64,000 nt of DNA from Desulfurobacterium sp. TC5-1 (GTDB taxonomy: Bacteria > Aquificota > Aquificia > Desulfurobacteriales > Desulfurobacteriaceae), in the NCBI RefSeq assembly GCF_000421485.1, contig NZ_ATXC01000001.1, positions 372,001-436,000 of the forward strand, written 5' to 3'. Under the pieces are notes generated by a model, which was not told where the DNA came from, ran no database searches, and saw nothing but the letters and a program-made list of their open reading frames with translations. Positions 1-7,961 of this stretch are shown piece by piece. A program made the position numbers and the translations under genes. How positions within the stretch are numbered: the stretch's first letter is position 1; every line of letters begins with the position of its first letter.

Positions 1-1
1 A

Positions 2-784
2 TCGTGTATCCTTTTAGCCGGTCTTTTTACAGATGAAGAGGTTTCTGTCACCGAACCTGCAAAAAGTCGTGACCATACGGAAAGAATGCTTAAGACTTTT
101 GGTGTTGATGTTAAAGTTGATGGATTAACGGTTTCTCTCGGTAGAAATAGAGACCTTAAAGCAGATTTAGAAATAGATGTTCCGGCAGACATATCTTCCG
201 CTGCCTTTTTCATGGTTGCTGCAGCTATCGTTCCTGGTTCAGAGGTTGTATTGAAAGATGTAATTCTCAATCCAACAAGGACAGGTATTCTCGATGTAAT
301 GGGAAGAATGGGTGTAAATTTTGAAATTCTTAACAAAAGAACTGTTTCTGGCGAAGAGGTTGGTGACATTAAAGTGCTTTATTCCCCGGATTTAAAAGCG
401 GTTGTAATAGAGGGAGATATTATTCCCCGTTTAATAGATGAAATACCGATAATCGCAGTCCTTGCAACTCAGGCGGAAGGTGAAACAGTGATAAAAGAAG
501 CGGCGGAGCTAAGGGTTAAAGAAAGCGATAGAATCAGGGCTGTTGTTTCAAACTTGAAGGTTTTAGGTGTTGATGTTGAAGAATTTGAAGATGGTATGAG
601 AATAAGAGGAAAGGCAAAATTGAAAGGTGGGAAGATAAAAAGTTTTGGTGACCACAGAATAGCTATGTCTTTTATAGTTGCAGGTTTAATTTCTTCTTCA
701 CCGATTTATATTGATGATGTTCAATGTATATCAACGTCTTATCCCGAATTTTTAAAAGATTTTTTTAACATAATTGCACCTTGA
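2..784 (+). CDS. aroA: 3-phosphoshikimate 1-carboxyvinyltransferase (EPSP synthase), 5' end cut by window
   Basis: This is the C-terminal part of EPSP synthase, which joins shikimate 3-phosphate and phosphoenolpyruvate in the sixth step of chorismate synthesis. The reading frame is open from base 2, so the gene starts before the window; about 260 of the usual 430 residues are present. Family hallmarks visible are the SRDHTERML stretch near the left edge, RVKESDRI, and GDHRIAMSF near the C-terminus, which carry substrate-binding Arg, Asp and Glu residues. No frameshift is seen. It ends 130 bases before pilM, and a promoter-like sequence starts just after its stop, so it probably belongs to an upstream transcription unit. 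Confidence 0.95.
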   Translation, partial: SCILLAGLFTDEEVSVTEPAKSRDHTERMLKTFGVDVKVDGLTVSLGRNRDLKADLEIDVPADISSAAFFMVAAAIVPGSEVVLKDVILNPTRTGILDVMGRMGVNFEILNKRTVSGEEVGDIKVLYSPDLKAVVIEGDIIPRLIDEIPIIAVLATQAEGETVIKEAAELRVKESDRIRAVVSNLKVLGVDVEEFEDGMRIRGKAKLKGGKIKSFGDHRIAMSFIVAGLISSSPIYIDDVQCISTSYPEFLKDFFNIIAP

Positions 785-787
785 GTC

Positions 788-817
788 TTGACATATACCT
801 AAGAGATTTCTTAACAT
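788..817 (+). promoter_or_regulatory. putative promoter of the pil operon
   Basis: A perfect TTGACA at 788-793 is followed after 18 bases by TAACAT at 812-817. Transcription would begin near 824 and give a leader of about 90 bases before the preferred pilM start. It begins right after the aroA stop codon. The -10 box is only a moderate match. Confidence 0.45.
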
Positions 818-914
818 TAGGTTAGTGCTTGTAGCAATAATGGACAAATTAAAAAATTCAAGAAACAGCTTTGGTAATTCTAACTCTGTTAGTGAAATTG
901 TAGGGGATGGAGTA

Positions 915-1973
915 ATGATAAATCTTGATAGTGTCATAGGTATTTTTACGGGGAGAAAGGTTCTTTTTACAGGAGTAGATATTGGCACTTCCAGTATCAA
1001 AGTTTGTAAACTAAGAGAAAGAAAGGGCCTTTACAACGTTGTTAATTACGGTAAGATGGATTATGAAGAGTCTTATATTGTTGGAACAGAGATAATTGAT
1101 TTTGTTTCTCTTTCGGCAAAAATGAAAGAGAGTGTTCAGGCTGTGGTTCCTGATGCAAAAAATATAGCTGTTCATGTTCCTCTTTCTCTCTGTTTTTATA
1201 CCGTGATAAGTGCTTCTCCATCTGAAAATCCGGACGAGATAGCCCTTGAACACATAAAAGGTATTATTTCCGAGGATGACCTTGATAAGGTTGTGGTTAA
1301 GTATCAGGTACTGCCTGTTTCCATTTCTGAAGACCACATAGATATAGCAATAGCCGCCGTTAAGAGAGACATTCTTGAGGAATATACTGCTCTTGCAGAA
1401 AATGCAGGTTTGAAAATTCAGGTTATAGATATAGAGCCGTGTGCTATAAACAACCAGTTCTATCTCAATTACCCGGATAAGGTAATTGACTGCGTTTGCC
1501 TTGTTGACATTGGTGCAACATTTACAAAAATAGTTATCAGTTACGGTGGCTATCCATACCTTACGAGGAATATTGAAATTGGTAGTAATACAATTACGGA
1601 GCAGCTTCAGAAAGAGTATCTAATAAGTTACGGAGAGGCAGAGAGGCTTAAATTTGGAAATGACATAGAATCTATCTCTTATGATAAGGCTTTAGATGAG
1701 GTTATATCAAAAATAATCAGGAAGATATCAACAGAAATTATCTGGGCGATAGACAACTTTAATGACCGTTTCGGAAGAGATGTGGAAGAGATTTATCTAT
1801 TCGGCGGTGGAGCAAAACAGAAAAATTTAGTTTCCCTTTTGAAAGCTTTTACAAACAAGAAGGTTGAACTTGGCGAGCCTCTTTATTTCAGCGGTATTGA
1901 AGGCGCTCAGGAATTTGCCGTTTCATGCGGACTAAGTCTAAGGTTTAAGGGTGACGAACATGCTAAGGTTTAA
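915..1973 (+). CDS. pilM: Type IV pilus inner-membrane platform ATPase-like protein PilM
   Basis: PilM is a cytoplasmic actin/FtsA-like protein that binds the N-terminal tail of PilN and anchors the type IV pilus alignment complex to the inner membrane. The ATPase-fold signatures are clear: GVDIGTSSIKV at residues 20-30 (phosphate 1), DIGATFTKI (phosphate 2) and FGGGAKQKNL near the C-terminus (adenosine motif). The length of 352 residues is usual. I chose ATG 915 behind a GGGGATGGAG sequence because it puts the first motif at the normal distance from the N-terminus. In-frame GTG 825 and ATG 840 would add a 25-30 residue tail of no known kind. It is first in pilMNOPQ and overlaps pilN by 14 bases. 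Confidence 0.9.
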   Translation: MINLDSVIGIFTGRKVLFTGVDIGTSSIKVCKLRERKGLYNVVNYGKMDYEESYIVGTEIIDFVSLSAKMKESVQAVVPDAKNIAVHVPLSLCFYTVISASPSENPDEIALEHIKGIISEDDLDKVVVKYQVLPVSISEDHIDIAIAAVKRDILEEYTALAENAGLKIQVIDIEPCAINNQFYLNYPDKVIDCVCLVDIGATFTKIVISYGGYPYLTRNIEIGSNTITEQLQKEYLISYGEAERLKFGNDIESISYDKALDEVISKIIRKISTEIIWAIDNFNDRFGRDVEEIYLFGGGAKQKNLVSLLKAFTNKKVELGEPLYFSGIEGAQEFAVSCGLSLRFKGDEHAKV

Positions 1974-2511
1974 TTTCTTAGAGAAAAAAGAGACTTTCGT
2001 AGAGAAGATTTTGAAGCCGGACGTTATTTTGGCAGTGCTCCTTGCCTTTGCACTGGCGGGTGGCCTAAGCTGGTATGCCGGTCAGCTTAAGCTGGAAGAG
2101 CTTTCTTTGAAGAAAGAAAATGCCAGGCTGGACAAGGAGTTGGTAAGACTCAGAAAGATTCAAAAAGAGGAGAAGCTGCTAATAAAAACGAGGGAAGCTC
2201 TTAAGAAAAAGTTGCAGGTTATCAGTGAGCTGGATAAGAAAAGAGAAGTGCCACGTTACATATACTTCTTTGCAGCGAGGAATAATGTTCCTTACGGTGT
2301 CTGGCTTATGGGCCTTCGCCAGTCAGGAAACAGCCTGTTTATCGAAGGTGCTGCTTACAATTTGAAATTGGTTTCCAAGTTCTTAAAGAATGTGGAGCAA
2401 AATCTTGGTACTGTTAAATTTAAGCAGACGAGTTACGAAGAATATAAATCTAAAGAGAGCAATAAAACTTACCACTACTATAAATTTCAGTTTACTGTGG
2501 AGATGAAGTGA
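1960..2511 (+). CDS. pilN: Type IV pilus alignment protein PilN
   Basis: PilN is a bitopic inner-membrane protein that pairs with PilO and binds PilM through its short cytoplasmic N-terminus. The protein begins MLRFNFLEKKE, matching the usual short PilN tail, then has one membrane helix near residues 20-37, a charged coiled-coil (residues about 45-90) and a small periplasmic ferredoxin-like domain. ATG 1960 is preferred over GTG 1951 because an AAGG sequence lies 8-11 bases upstream and the tail then fits the family. It overlaps pilM by 14 bases and its TGA overlaps the pilO ATG, so translation is probably coupled. Identification rests on topology and operon position, since PilN sequences vary. 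Confidence 0.85.
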   Translation: MLRFNFLEKKETFVEKILKPDVILAVLLAFALAGGLSWYAGQLKLEELSLKKENARLDKELVRLRKIQKEEKLLIKTREALKKKLQVISELDKKREVPRYIYFFAARNNVPYGVWLMGLRQSGNSLFIEGAAYNLKLVSKFLKNVEQNLGTVKFKQTSYEEYKSKESNKTYHYYKFQFTVEMK

Positions 2512-3158
2512 TGGCATTTGAAGGATTCCTTGACGATTTTAAAGATAGGTGGTCAGAAATACCTAAATGGCAGAAATGGATAGCTTACATAGTAATTCTT
2601 ATTGTTATCTCGTATGTGTATAAGATGAATGTGATAGATCCTCTTAACATGAAAATAGAACAGTTAAACAGGCAGATTTCTCAGAAGAGAGTTCAGGTAG
2701 CAAGGCTTCTTGCCGTTGAGAAAAGGAGGAATGAGCTTAAGAAAGAGATAGCAAATCTAAAATCCAGAATAGCTGCCCTTGAAGCAAAACTGCCGACAGG
2801 TAGAGAAGAGGTGAGCGGTATAATAAAGTCAATAGCTAAAAGTACCGGGAATACAGAAATAGGGTTGATTAGAAGAGGTAAAGAGCAAAGCAAAGAATAT
2901 TACAATCAAATTGATTACACGGTTGTTATGAAGACAAGATTTCCGAACTTCATATCCTGGTGTAAAAGTCTTGTTAAAGCAAACAGGATAATGACTTTCG
3001 GTGACATGTCTATGGTTGGCCTGGTACCAGAGAAGAAAAAAATGACTGTGGAAAAGATAGTTGATGGAAAAAGGCAGAAAGAAGAAAAAGAGTACTATTC
3101 TTATAAATATACGGTTCAGGTTAATCTTAATTTAAATGCTTATACGCTTAAGAGGTAA
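2511..3158 (+). CDS. pilO: Type IV pilus alignment protein PilO
   Basis: PilO forms heterodimers with PilN in the inner membrane and links the PilM platform to PilP and the secretin. A cytoplasmic N-terminus of about 25 residues rich in Trp, Lys and Asp precedes one membrane helix (IAYIVILIVISYVY), a long coiled-coil of Lys/Arg/Glu heptads, and a C-terminal periplasmic domain of about 110 residues. The length of 215 residues is normal. Translation begins at ATG 2511 inside the TGATG junction with pilN. Between the predicted strands is a Lys/Glu-rich insert (MVGLVPEKKKMTVEKI region) that may be a surface loop. The function is assigned from topology and from lying third in pilMNOPQ. Confidence 0.85.
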   Translation: MAFEGFLDDFKDRWSEIPKWQKWIAYIVILIVISYVYKMNVIDPLNMKIEQLNRQISQKRVQVARLLAVEKRRNELKKEIANLKSRIAALEAKLPTGREEVSGIIKSIAKSTGNTEIGLIRRGKEQSKEYYNQIDYTVVMKTRFPNFISWCKSLVKANRIMTFGDMSMVGLVPEKKKMTVEKIVDGKRQKEEKEYYSYKYTVQVNLNLNAYTLKR

Positions 3159-3161
3159 CAG

Positions 3162-3596
3162 ATGAAGAAATTTTTAAAAGCTTTTGTCCTGGCTTTGCTT
3201 TTTTCGGGAGCCGCTCATGCCTATATTGATCCGTTTGTAAACCCTATCTACATTCGTGAGATTGCAGAGTGGCACAGGAAAGAGATGGAGCTTGAAGCGA
3301 AGAAAAGAGTGATTGTTGTAGTTAAAAAGCCTAAAGTTTTCGATTTAAAAATGCCGCCTATAGATAAGCTTGTTCTTGAGGGTGTGATAGGTAGCGGCAA
3401 TACTTTAAAAGCGGTGGCTGCCGATCCTGAAACCGGTAAAGTATATTTAATATCTTCCGGCGATGTTGTTGATGTAAACGCAAAAGTTTTGAAAGTTCTA
3501 CCCGACAAATTGGTTTTAAAAGTTTACAAGAAGAAGGGAAATAAGCTCATCTCTTCTATTGTCACTATCAACTTCAATTCGGAGGAAGGGAAATGA
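3162..3596 (+). CDS. pilP: Type IV pilus periplasmic protein PilP
   Basis: PilP bridges the PilNO complex and the N-domains of the PilQ secretin. An N-terminal signal peptide ends at SGAAHA. No lipobox cysteine follows it, unlike the PilP lipoproteins of Pseudomonas and Neisseria, so this one is probably soluble or held by protein contacts. The C-terminal half (about residues 65-140) is a small beta domain typical of PilP, containing the LEGVIGSG and SSGDVVDVNAKVL stretches. The length of 144 residues is slightly short. It lies 3 bases after pilO and overlaps pilQ by 4 bases (ATGA). Confidence comes mostly from operon position. Confidence 0.8.
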   Translation: MKKFLKAFVLALLFSGAAHAYIDPFVNPIYIREIAEWHRKEMELEAKKRVIVVVKKPKVFDLKMPPIDKLVLEGVIGSGNTLKAVAADPETGKVYLISSGDVVDVNAKVLKVLPDKLVLKVYKKKGNKLISSIVTINFNSEEGK

Positions 3597-5506
3597 GAAA
3601 ATTATTAAATATATTAACGGTTTTGCCTATTATCGGCGGTTCAGTCTATGCCGGAACGATTTCAAACGTTAATCTTATGAATCTTAATGGCGAATTGAGA
3701 ATAACCCTTTTAACAGATGAGCAGTGTATTGTTTCTGAAAGTAGAGCGGGCGATATTTATAATCTTTATCTTAAAAATTGTAAGATTGCTAACAGAAAGG
3801 TTTTTGGCCGTCAGGATGATATCACTAAAGTTATTGATATTATTCCTCAAGATAGCGGTACATTAATAAAGATAGTTCCTGTCGATAAGGTGAAAGTTTC
3901 TTATTCTTCCTATCCCAGGGCTACAACAATTGTTGTAGCACCTTACACTCTTGTTTCTCCTGTTGTAACTACTACCACGGATGGCATTAATGTCACTGTT
4001 GATGGTGACGTTGAGTTTTCCATATCAAAATCACCAGGGAAGATTATTCTAACAGCTGAACAACCTGTATTGAAGACAACAGAGAAGAAAGTGGATTCTC
4101 CATTCGTTGACAGGATTTCTACATACACATCCGGGAATAGATCTTACATTGTTATAAGTTTGAAGACAGAAGTTCCAGCTCAGGTAATGAAGGTTGGCAG
4201 GACCTATGAAATTAAGTTTTTAAAACCCGTGGCTACGGCTTCTTCTAAGTTAAGTGATAGGAAGATTAAGCTTGATTTTACGAATGCCGATGTCAGAACG
4301 GTTGTAAGGGCCATTGCAGATACGGTTGGTGTGAACGTTGTTTTTGATCCTGACGTAAAAGGAACAGTTTCGGTAAGGTTTTTAACACCTGTAAACTGGC
4401 AAGAGGCACTGAAAGCGGTCCTCGAGCCTCTTGGTTATACATATGTTAGAGAAAAGGATTATCTTCGAATAGCTTCCAGGAAGACCCTTATGCAGGAGGT
4501 AAGGTACGAACCGGTTAATACTTATATCGTTCCTCTGAATTATGCTTATGCTTCCGAAGTTGCAAAGCTTATAGAAAAGTATTTGGGCAGTGCGGAAAGT
4601 AAAAATTCTAAAGTAAAGGCGGCAAGTAAAGAACTCGTTGAAGTTGATGAGAGAACCAACAGTCTTATTCTTAAGGTGACCAGGGAACATTATGACAGGA
4701 TAATGGACATTATCAGACATACTGATAAAATTACCAAGCAGGTTTCTATAGAAGCAAAGATAGTGCTTGTTAGTTCAAGCTTTGAGAAAGATTTAGGGGT
4801 AAACTGGAATCTTGCATTTTATACCGGTTCCAATTGGCAGCATTCCTATAAAACTGGAAGCTTTCAACTTAATGATGGTGTTACAATTCCTGGTGTAACG
4901 GATCCTCTCTCAGTGGGGAACGTTTACAATATCCCTTCTCAACCTTATACGCTTGCCCTTGGAATACTCAATAAAGGACAGAGTTTGAGAGCAGAATTGG
5001 CTATTCAGGCATCAGAGCTAAACGGTGATGGTAAGCTAATTTCTCAACCAAAAGTTGTAACTTTAGATAATAAGGAAGCGACCATAGAACAGGGTATGGA
5101 GATTCCTTATAAGGTAATAGATGAGAATGGGAACATTTCCACAGAGTTTAAGAAGGCTTCACTTATTCTCAAGGTTAGACCTCATGTGACAAACGATAAC
5201 AAAATAGTTCTTGATCTTGAAATTAAAAAGGACAAGCCGAATTATGATTATGTTGCAATAACCGGCAATTCTGAACCTGCTATAGATACCCGGAATGTTA
5301 AAACACAGATAATGGTTGACAATGGCGACACGCTGGTTATCGGTGGTATTTATGAGCAGGAGAAATCCAAGAGCCAGACGGGAGTACCTGTACTTTCAAA
5401 GATACCTCTTCTCGGGTGGCTATTTAAGAATGAGGTTGTGAAAAATAGCAATTCTGAGCTTTTGATATTTATTACACCTAAAGTTATAACTCCTTCCAGC
5501 AAATAG
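3593..5506 (+). CDS. pilQ: Type IV pilus secretin PilQ
   Basis: PilQ forms the outer-membrane ring through which the pilus fibre passes. A signal peptide ends near GGSVYA. AMIN-type beta domains likely fill residues about 25-210. A secretin/TonB short N-domain follows (IKLDFTNADVRTVVRAIADT and on to the DYLRIA end), then a second N-domain with the NSLILKV core, then the secretin barrel from about residue 385 to the end with the signature VPVLSKIPLLGWLF and LLIFITPKVI. The length of 637 residues is usual. A strong GGAGGAAGGG sequence precedes the ATG. No pilin, PilB, PilT or PilC gene lies nearby, so the rest of the machine is encoded elsewhere. Confidence 0.93.
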   Translation: MRKLLNILTVLPIIGGSVYAGTISNVNLMNLNGELRITLLTDEQCIVSESRAGDIYNLYLKNCKIANRKVFGRQDDITKVIDIIPQDSGTLIKIVPVDKVKVSYSSYPRATTIVVAPYTLVSPVVTTTTDGINVTVDGDVEFSISKSPGKIILTAEQPVLKTTEKKVDSPFVDRISTYTSGNRSYIVISLKTEVPAQVMKVGRTYEIKFLKPVATASSKLSDRKIKLDFTNADVRTVVRAIADTVGVNVVFDPDVKGTVSVRFLTPVNWQEALKAVLEPLGYTYVREKDYLRIASRKTLMQEVRYEPVNTYIVPLNYAYASEVAKLIEKYLGSAESKNSKVKAASKELVEVDERTNSLILKVTREHYDRIMDIIRHTDKITKQVSIEAKIVLVSSSFEKDLGVNWNLAFYTGSNWQHSYKTGSFQLNDGVTIPGVTDPLSVGNVYNIPSQPYTLALGILNKGQSLRAELAIQASELNGDGKLISQPKVVTLDNKEATIEQGMEIPYKVIDENGNISTEFKKASLILKVRPHVTNDNKIVLDLEIKKDKPNYDYVAITGNSEPAIDTRNVKTQIMVDNGDTLVIGGIYEQEKSKSQTGVPVLSKIPLLGWLFKNEVVKNSNSELLIFITPKVITPSSK

Positions 5507-5510
5507 GTTT

Positions 5511-6365
5511 ATGGACGGATTTCTGCTGATAGATAAGCCTTCGGGCGTTACCTCTTTTGACGTTGTGAGGGGCGTGCGGAGGTTTTTCCCTTTCAAAATC
5601 AAGATTGGTCATACCGGAACACTTGACCCCCTTGCTACAGGTCTTCTTATCCTTTCTGTTGGTAAAGCTACGAGATTTGGAGAGTACCTTTTGAAACAGG
5701 ATAAGTGTTACGTGGTTGGTGGACGTTTTGGATTCTCAAGTGATACTTACGATACCGACGGTAATGTTAAAAATATAGATATGGCAGGTGTTTCAGAATA
5801 TAGATTTTTAAATGTACTTTCCTCTTTTAAAGGTGAAATAGAACAGGTTCCACCTTCCTTTTCCGCCATAAGAATTAAGGGGAAAAGGGCTTACGAGCTT
5901 GCAAGGAAGGGTGAAGAAGTAAAGCTAAAGCCAAGGAAGGTTACCATTTATTCTATTGATGTTCTTTCTTTTTCCTATCCCGATTTTTCTCTTAAAGTCT
6001 GCTGTTCTTCCGGAACTTACATAAGGTCTTTAATTCACGATATAGGTGTTGCTTGCGGTGGTGATGCTGTCGTTACGTCTTTGCGCCGCGTTTCCATTGG
6101 AAAGATATCTGTTGAAGAGGCAGTTTCCATTGATATCCTGAACGCCGATAATGTTGGAAACTACATTGTTCCTGTGGATAGAGTTTTGCCGTTTGATAGG
6201 TTGACAGTTACCTCTCCCTATTCTTGCTGGTTTTTAAATGGCAGGCATTTTCCTGTTCCCGTTTCCGATGGCAGGTACTGTGTTGTTGATGAATCCGGTA
6301 AGTTTTTAGGCGTTGGTAGCGTTCATTCAGGCGTTTTGAAACCTGATAAGGTTGTTTCTCAATAG
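5511..6365 (+). CDS. truB: tRNA pseudouridine(55) synthase TruB
   Basis: TruB isomerises uridine 55 in the T-loop of tRNAs to pseudouridine and also acts as a tRNA-folding chaperone. The catalytic Asp is residue 39 in GHTGTLDPLATGLL, preceded by LLIDKPSGVTS; GKATRF and the later CSSGTYIRSLIHDIG are further family motifs. At 284 residues it has the catalytic core plus a short C-terminal PUA-like part. It starts 4 bases after the pilQ stop and is likely read from the pil transcript. Its last 39 bases overlap the 3' end of the convergent rqcH gene, so both C-termini are encoded by the same DNA on opposite strands. Confidence 0.95.
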   Translation: MDGFLLIDKPSGVTSFDVVRGVRRFFPFKIKIGHTGTLDPLATGLLILSVGKATRFGEYLLKQDKCYVVGGRFGFSSDTYDTDGNVKNIDMAGVSEYRFLNVLSSFKGEIEQVPPSFSAIRIKGKRAYELARKGEEVKLKPRKVTIYSIDVLSFSYPDFSLKVCCSSGTYIRSLIHDIGVACGGDAVVTSLRRVSIGKISVEEAVSIDILNADNVGNYIVPVDRVLPFDRLTVTSPYSCWFLNGRHFPVPVSDGRYCVVDESGKFLGVGSVHSGVLKPDKVVSQ

Positions 6366-7961
6366 CTTTTCAAACTTCTCGGCGGTTGTCAGTATTGTTT
6401 TTTCATTTCTATAGATGACAAATCCCGGCGGCGTACCTGGCGGTTTTTTCAAATTTTCCGCTTTTGTGAAGTCCACCTTGATCTTTCCCGATTCTCTTCC
6501 TCTGCTATAGAAGACGGCTGCTGAAGCGGCCGTTTCTATGTCTTCATCATCTGGTGTTTCGTTCCTTTCAAGCCTCAAAATTACGTGAGAGCCGGGAATT
6601 TCCTTTGTATGGAACCATAAATCCCAGGGATTTGCTACTTTTAGTGACAATATTTCGTTTTCAATCCGATTTTTTCCAATGAGAATGGTTTTTCCCGAAG
6701 GTAGAATGATTTCTCTAAAAGGTTTTGTCTTTTTCTTCTTTTTATTTCTCTTTTCCAGAATGAGGCTATCTTTAATTTCCTGCAGTCCTTCATAGTTTTC
6801 TAACTCTTTTACTTTTTCCTTTAAAGCTTTTAGCCAGGCAATTTCTCTTTTTAATTCTTCTTCTGCAATTTTTTCGTGTTCAGCCCTGCTTCTTAATCTT
6901 TTTGCCTTTTTAAATATGGCATTTAGGTTTTCTGACGGTGTTTTTGCAGGATCTATTTTTATGGTTATATCCTCTTCTGTTGTGAAATCCCTGACCTGCA
7001 CGGACTCTGTTCCCGGTTTTAAAAGGTGAAGATTGTATTTTAACAGTTCTCCCTTTTTCTGAAACTCTTCAGCTTCTTTTAAAAGTTTTTCCGGTTTTTC
7101 TATTTGTTTTAATCTATTTTCGGCTGCTTTTAGTTTTCTATCAATGATTTTGCTCAATTCTCGTTTTATTTTTCCAATTTTATCACTTTTTCTATTCTCT
7201 CTTGTAAAGTAGTCCCAAGCTTTTATAAAACTTAAGTCTTCCTCAAAGATTTTAAACTCTATTCCTGATAAGCAGGAGTATTGGAACGTTGTCAGTATTT
7301 TTGGTTTTCCGTTCTTAAAGTAGATGAAGGCTGTTTTTGAAATTTTGTGTTTTTCCATAAAAGTCTGGTAGGCTTTTTCAAGAGGCATTCCCTCTCTCAT
7401 GTAGAAAGCTATTTCTTTACAGTTTAGCGGTGATAGGCCTGCTACGTACTTGTAGAGGTTTTTTTCAACACCTTCAGGCGTTACCTTTCCGAATGTTATC
7501 TCTTTAAAGGCCTTTTTGTTTAAGGGGGGCGGCTGGTAAATTTTCCCTATTTCGGTTTCTCTTGCAGATGTCAGGGCTTCCTTTGCCCGAAAGAGAATTT
7601 TTCCGTTTTCTTCTGTGAAAAAGATGTTGCTGTTTTTTCCTGTTAGTTCAGCTATTAACTGGTAATTTTCCATTCTTCCAGAAACAGTTATTTTTACAAG
7701 CTTAAAAACAATGATCCTGTCGCAGTTGAGTGTTTTTACTTCCCTGATAAAAAGGTTTCTGTAGCGCTTTAGTAGCGTTCTGTTTTCAATTCTCCCTTTT
7801 TCTATTAGGATGCCGTTTGGATTTGTGAGGACAAAAGTGAAGATTTTTCCCTCTATAGATATTTTGAAATGGTTGTTAGTTAAATCGTATCCGACGATTT
7901 TTTTCTTTTTGAAGTGGGTGTTAAACTCTTCAGCTACTTTTTCGATGTAGAGGGTGTCCAT
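6327..7961 (-). CDS. rqcH: Ribosome quality control protein RqcH (NFACT / Rqc2 family)
   Basis: RqcH homologues bind the 50S subunit with stalled peptidyl-tRNA and add alanine tails that mark the nascent chain for degradation. The layout fits: NFACT-N domain (about 1-200) with the Asp-Arg pair needed for tailing at residues 81-82 (CDRIIVF), a helical and coiled-coil middle (about 265-395) rich in Lys and Glu, and the NFACT-R domain with LPSGKTILIG and ANPWDLWFHTKEIPGSHV near 430-460. At 544 residues it is close to the usual 550-570. The ATG overlaps the end of the upstream gene by 28 bases, so it is the last gene of the minus-strand operon. Older databases call this family fibronectin-binding protein FbpA. 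Confidence 0.9.
   Translation of the reverse strand: MDTLYIEKVAEEFNTHFKKKKIVGYDLTNNHFKISIEGKIFTFVLTNPNGILIEKGRIENRTLLKRYRNLFIREVKTLNCDRIIVFKLVKITVSGRMENYQLIAELTGKNSNIFFTEENGKILFRAKEALTSARETEIGKIYQPPPLNKKAFKEITFGKVTPEGVEKNLYKYVAGLSPLNCKEIAFYMREGMPLEKAYQTFMEKHKISKTAFIYFKNGKPKILTTFQYSCLSGIEFKIFEEDLSFIKAWDYFTRENRKSDKIGKIKRELSKIIDRKLKAAENRLKQIEKPEKLLKEAEEFQKKGELLKYNLHLLKPGTESVQVRDFTTEEDITIKIDPAKTPSENLNAIFKKAKRLRSRAEHEKIAEEELKREIAWLKALKEKVKELENYEGLQEIKDSLILEKRNKKKKKTKPFREIILPSGKTILIGKNRIENEILSLKVANPWDLWFHTKEIPGSHVILRLERNETPDDEDIETAASAAVFYSRGRESGKIKVDFTKAENLKKPPGTPPGFVIYRNEKTILTTAEKFEKLLRNNLIRFQNA

Noticed and set aside
4382-4720. 112-codon minus-strand frame within pilQ
   Set aside because: Shadow of a strong secretin gene; no start signal and no family resemblance.
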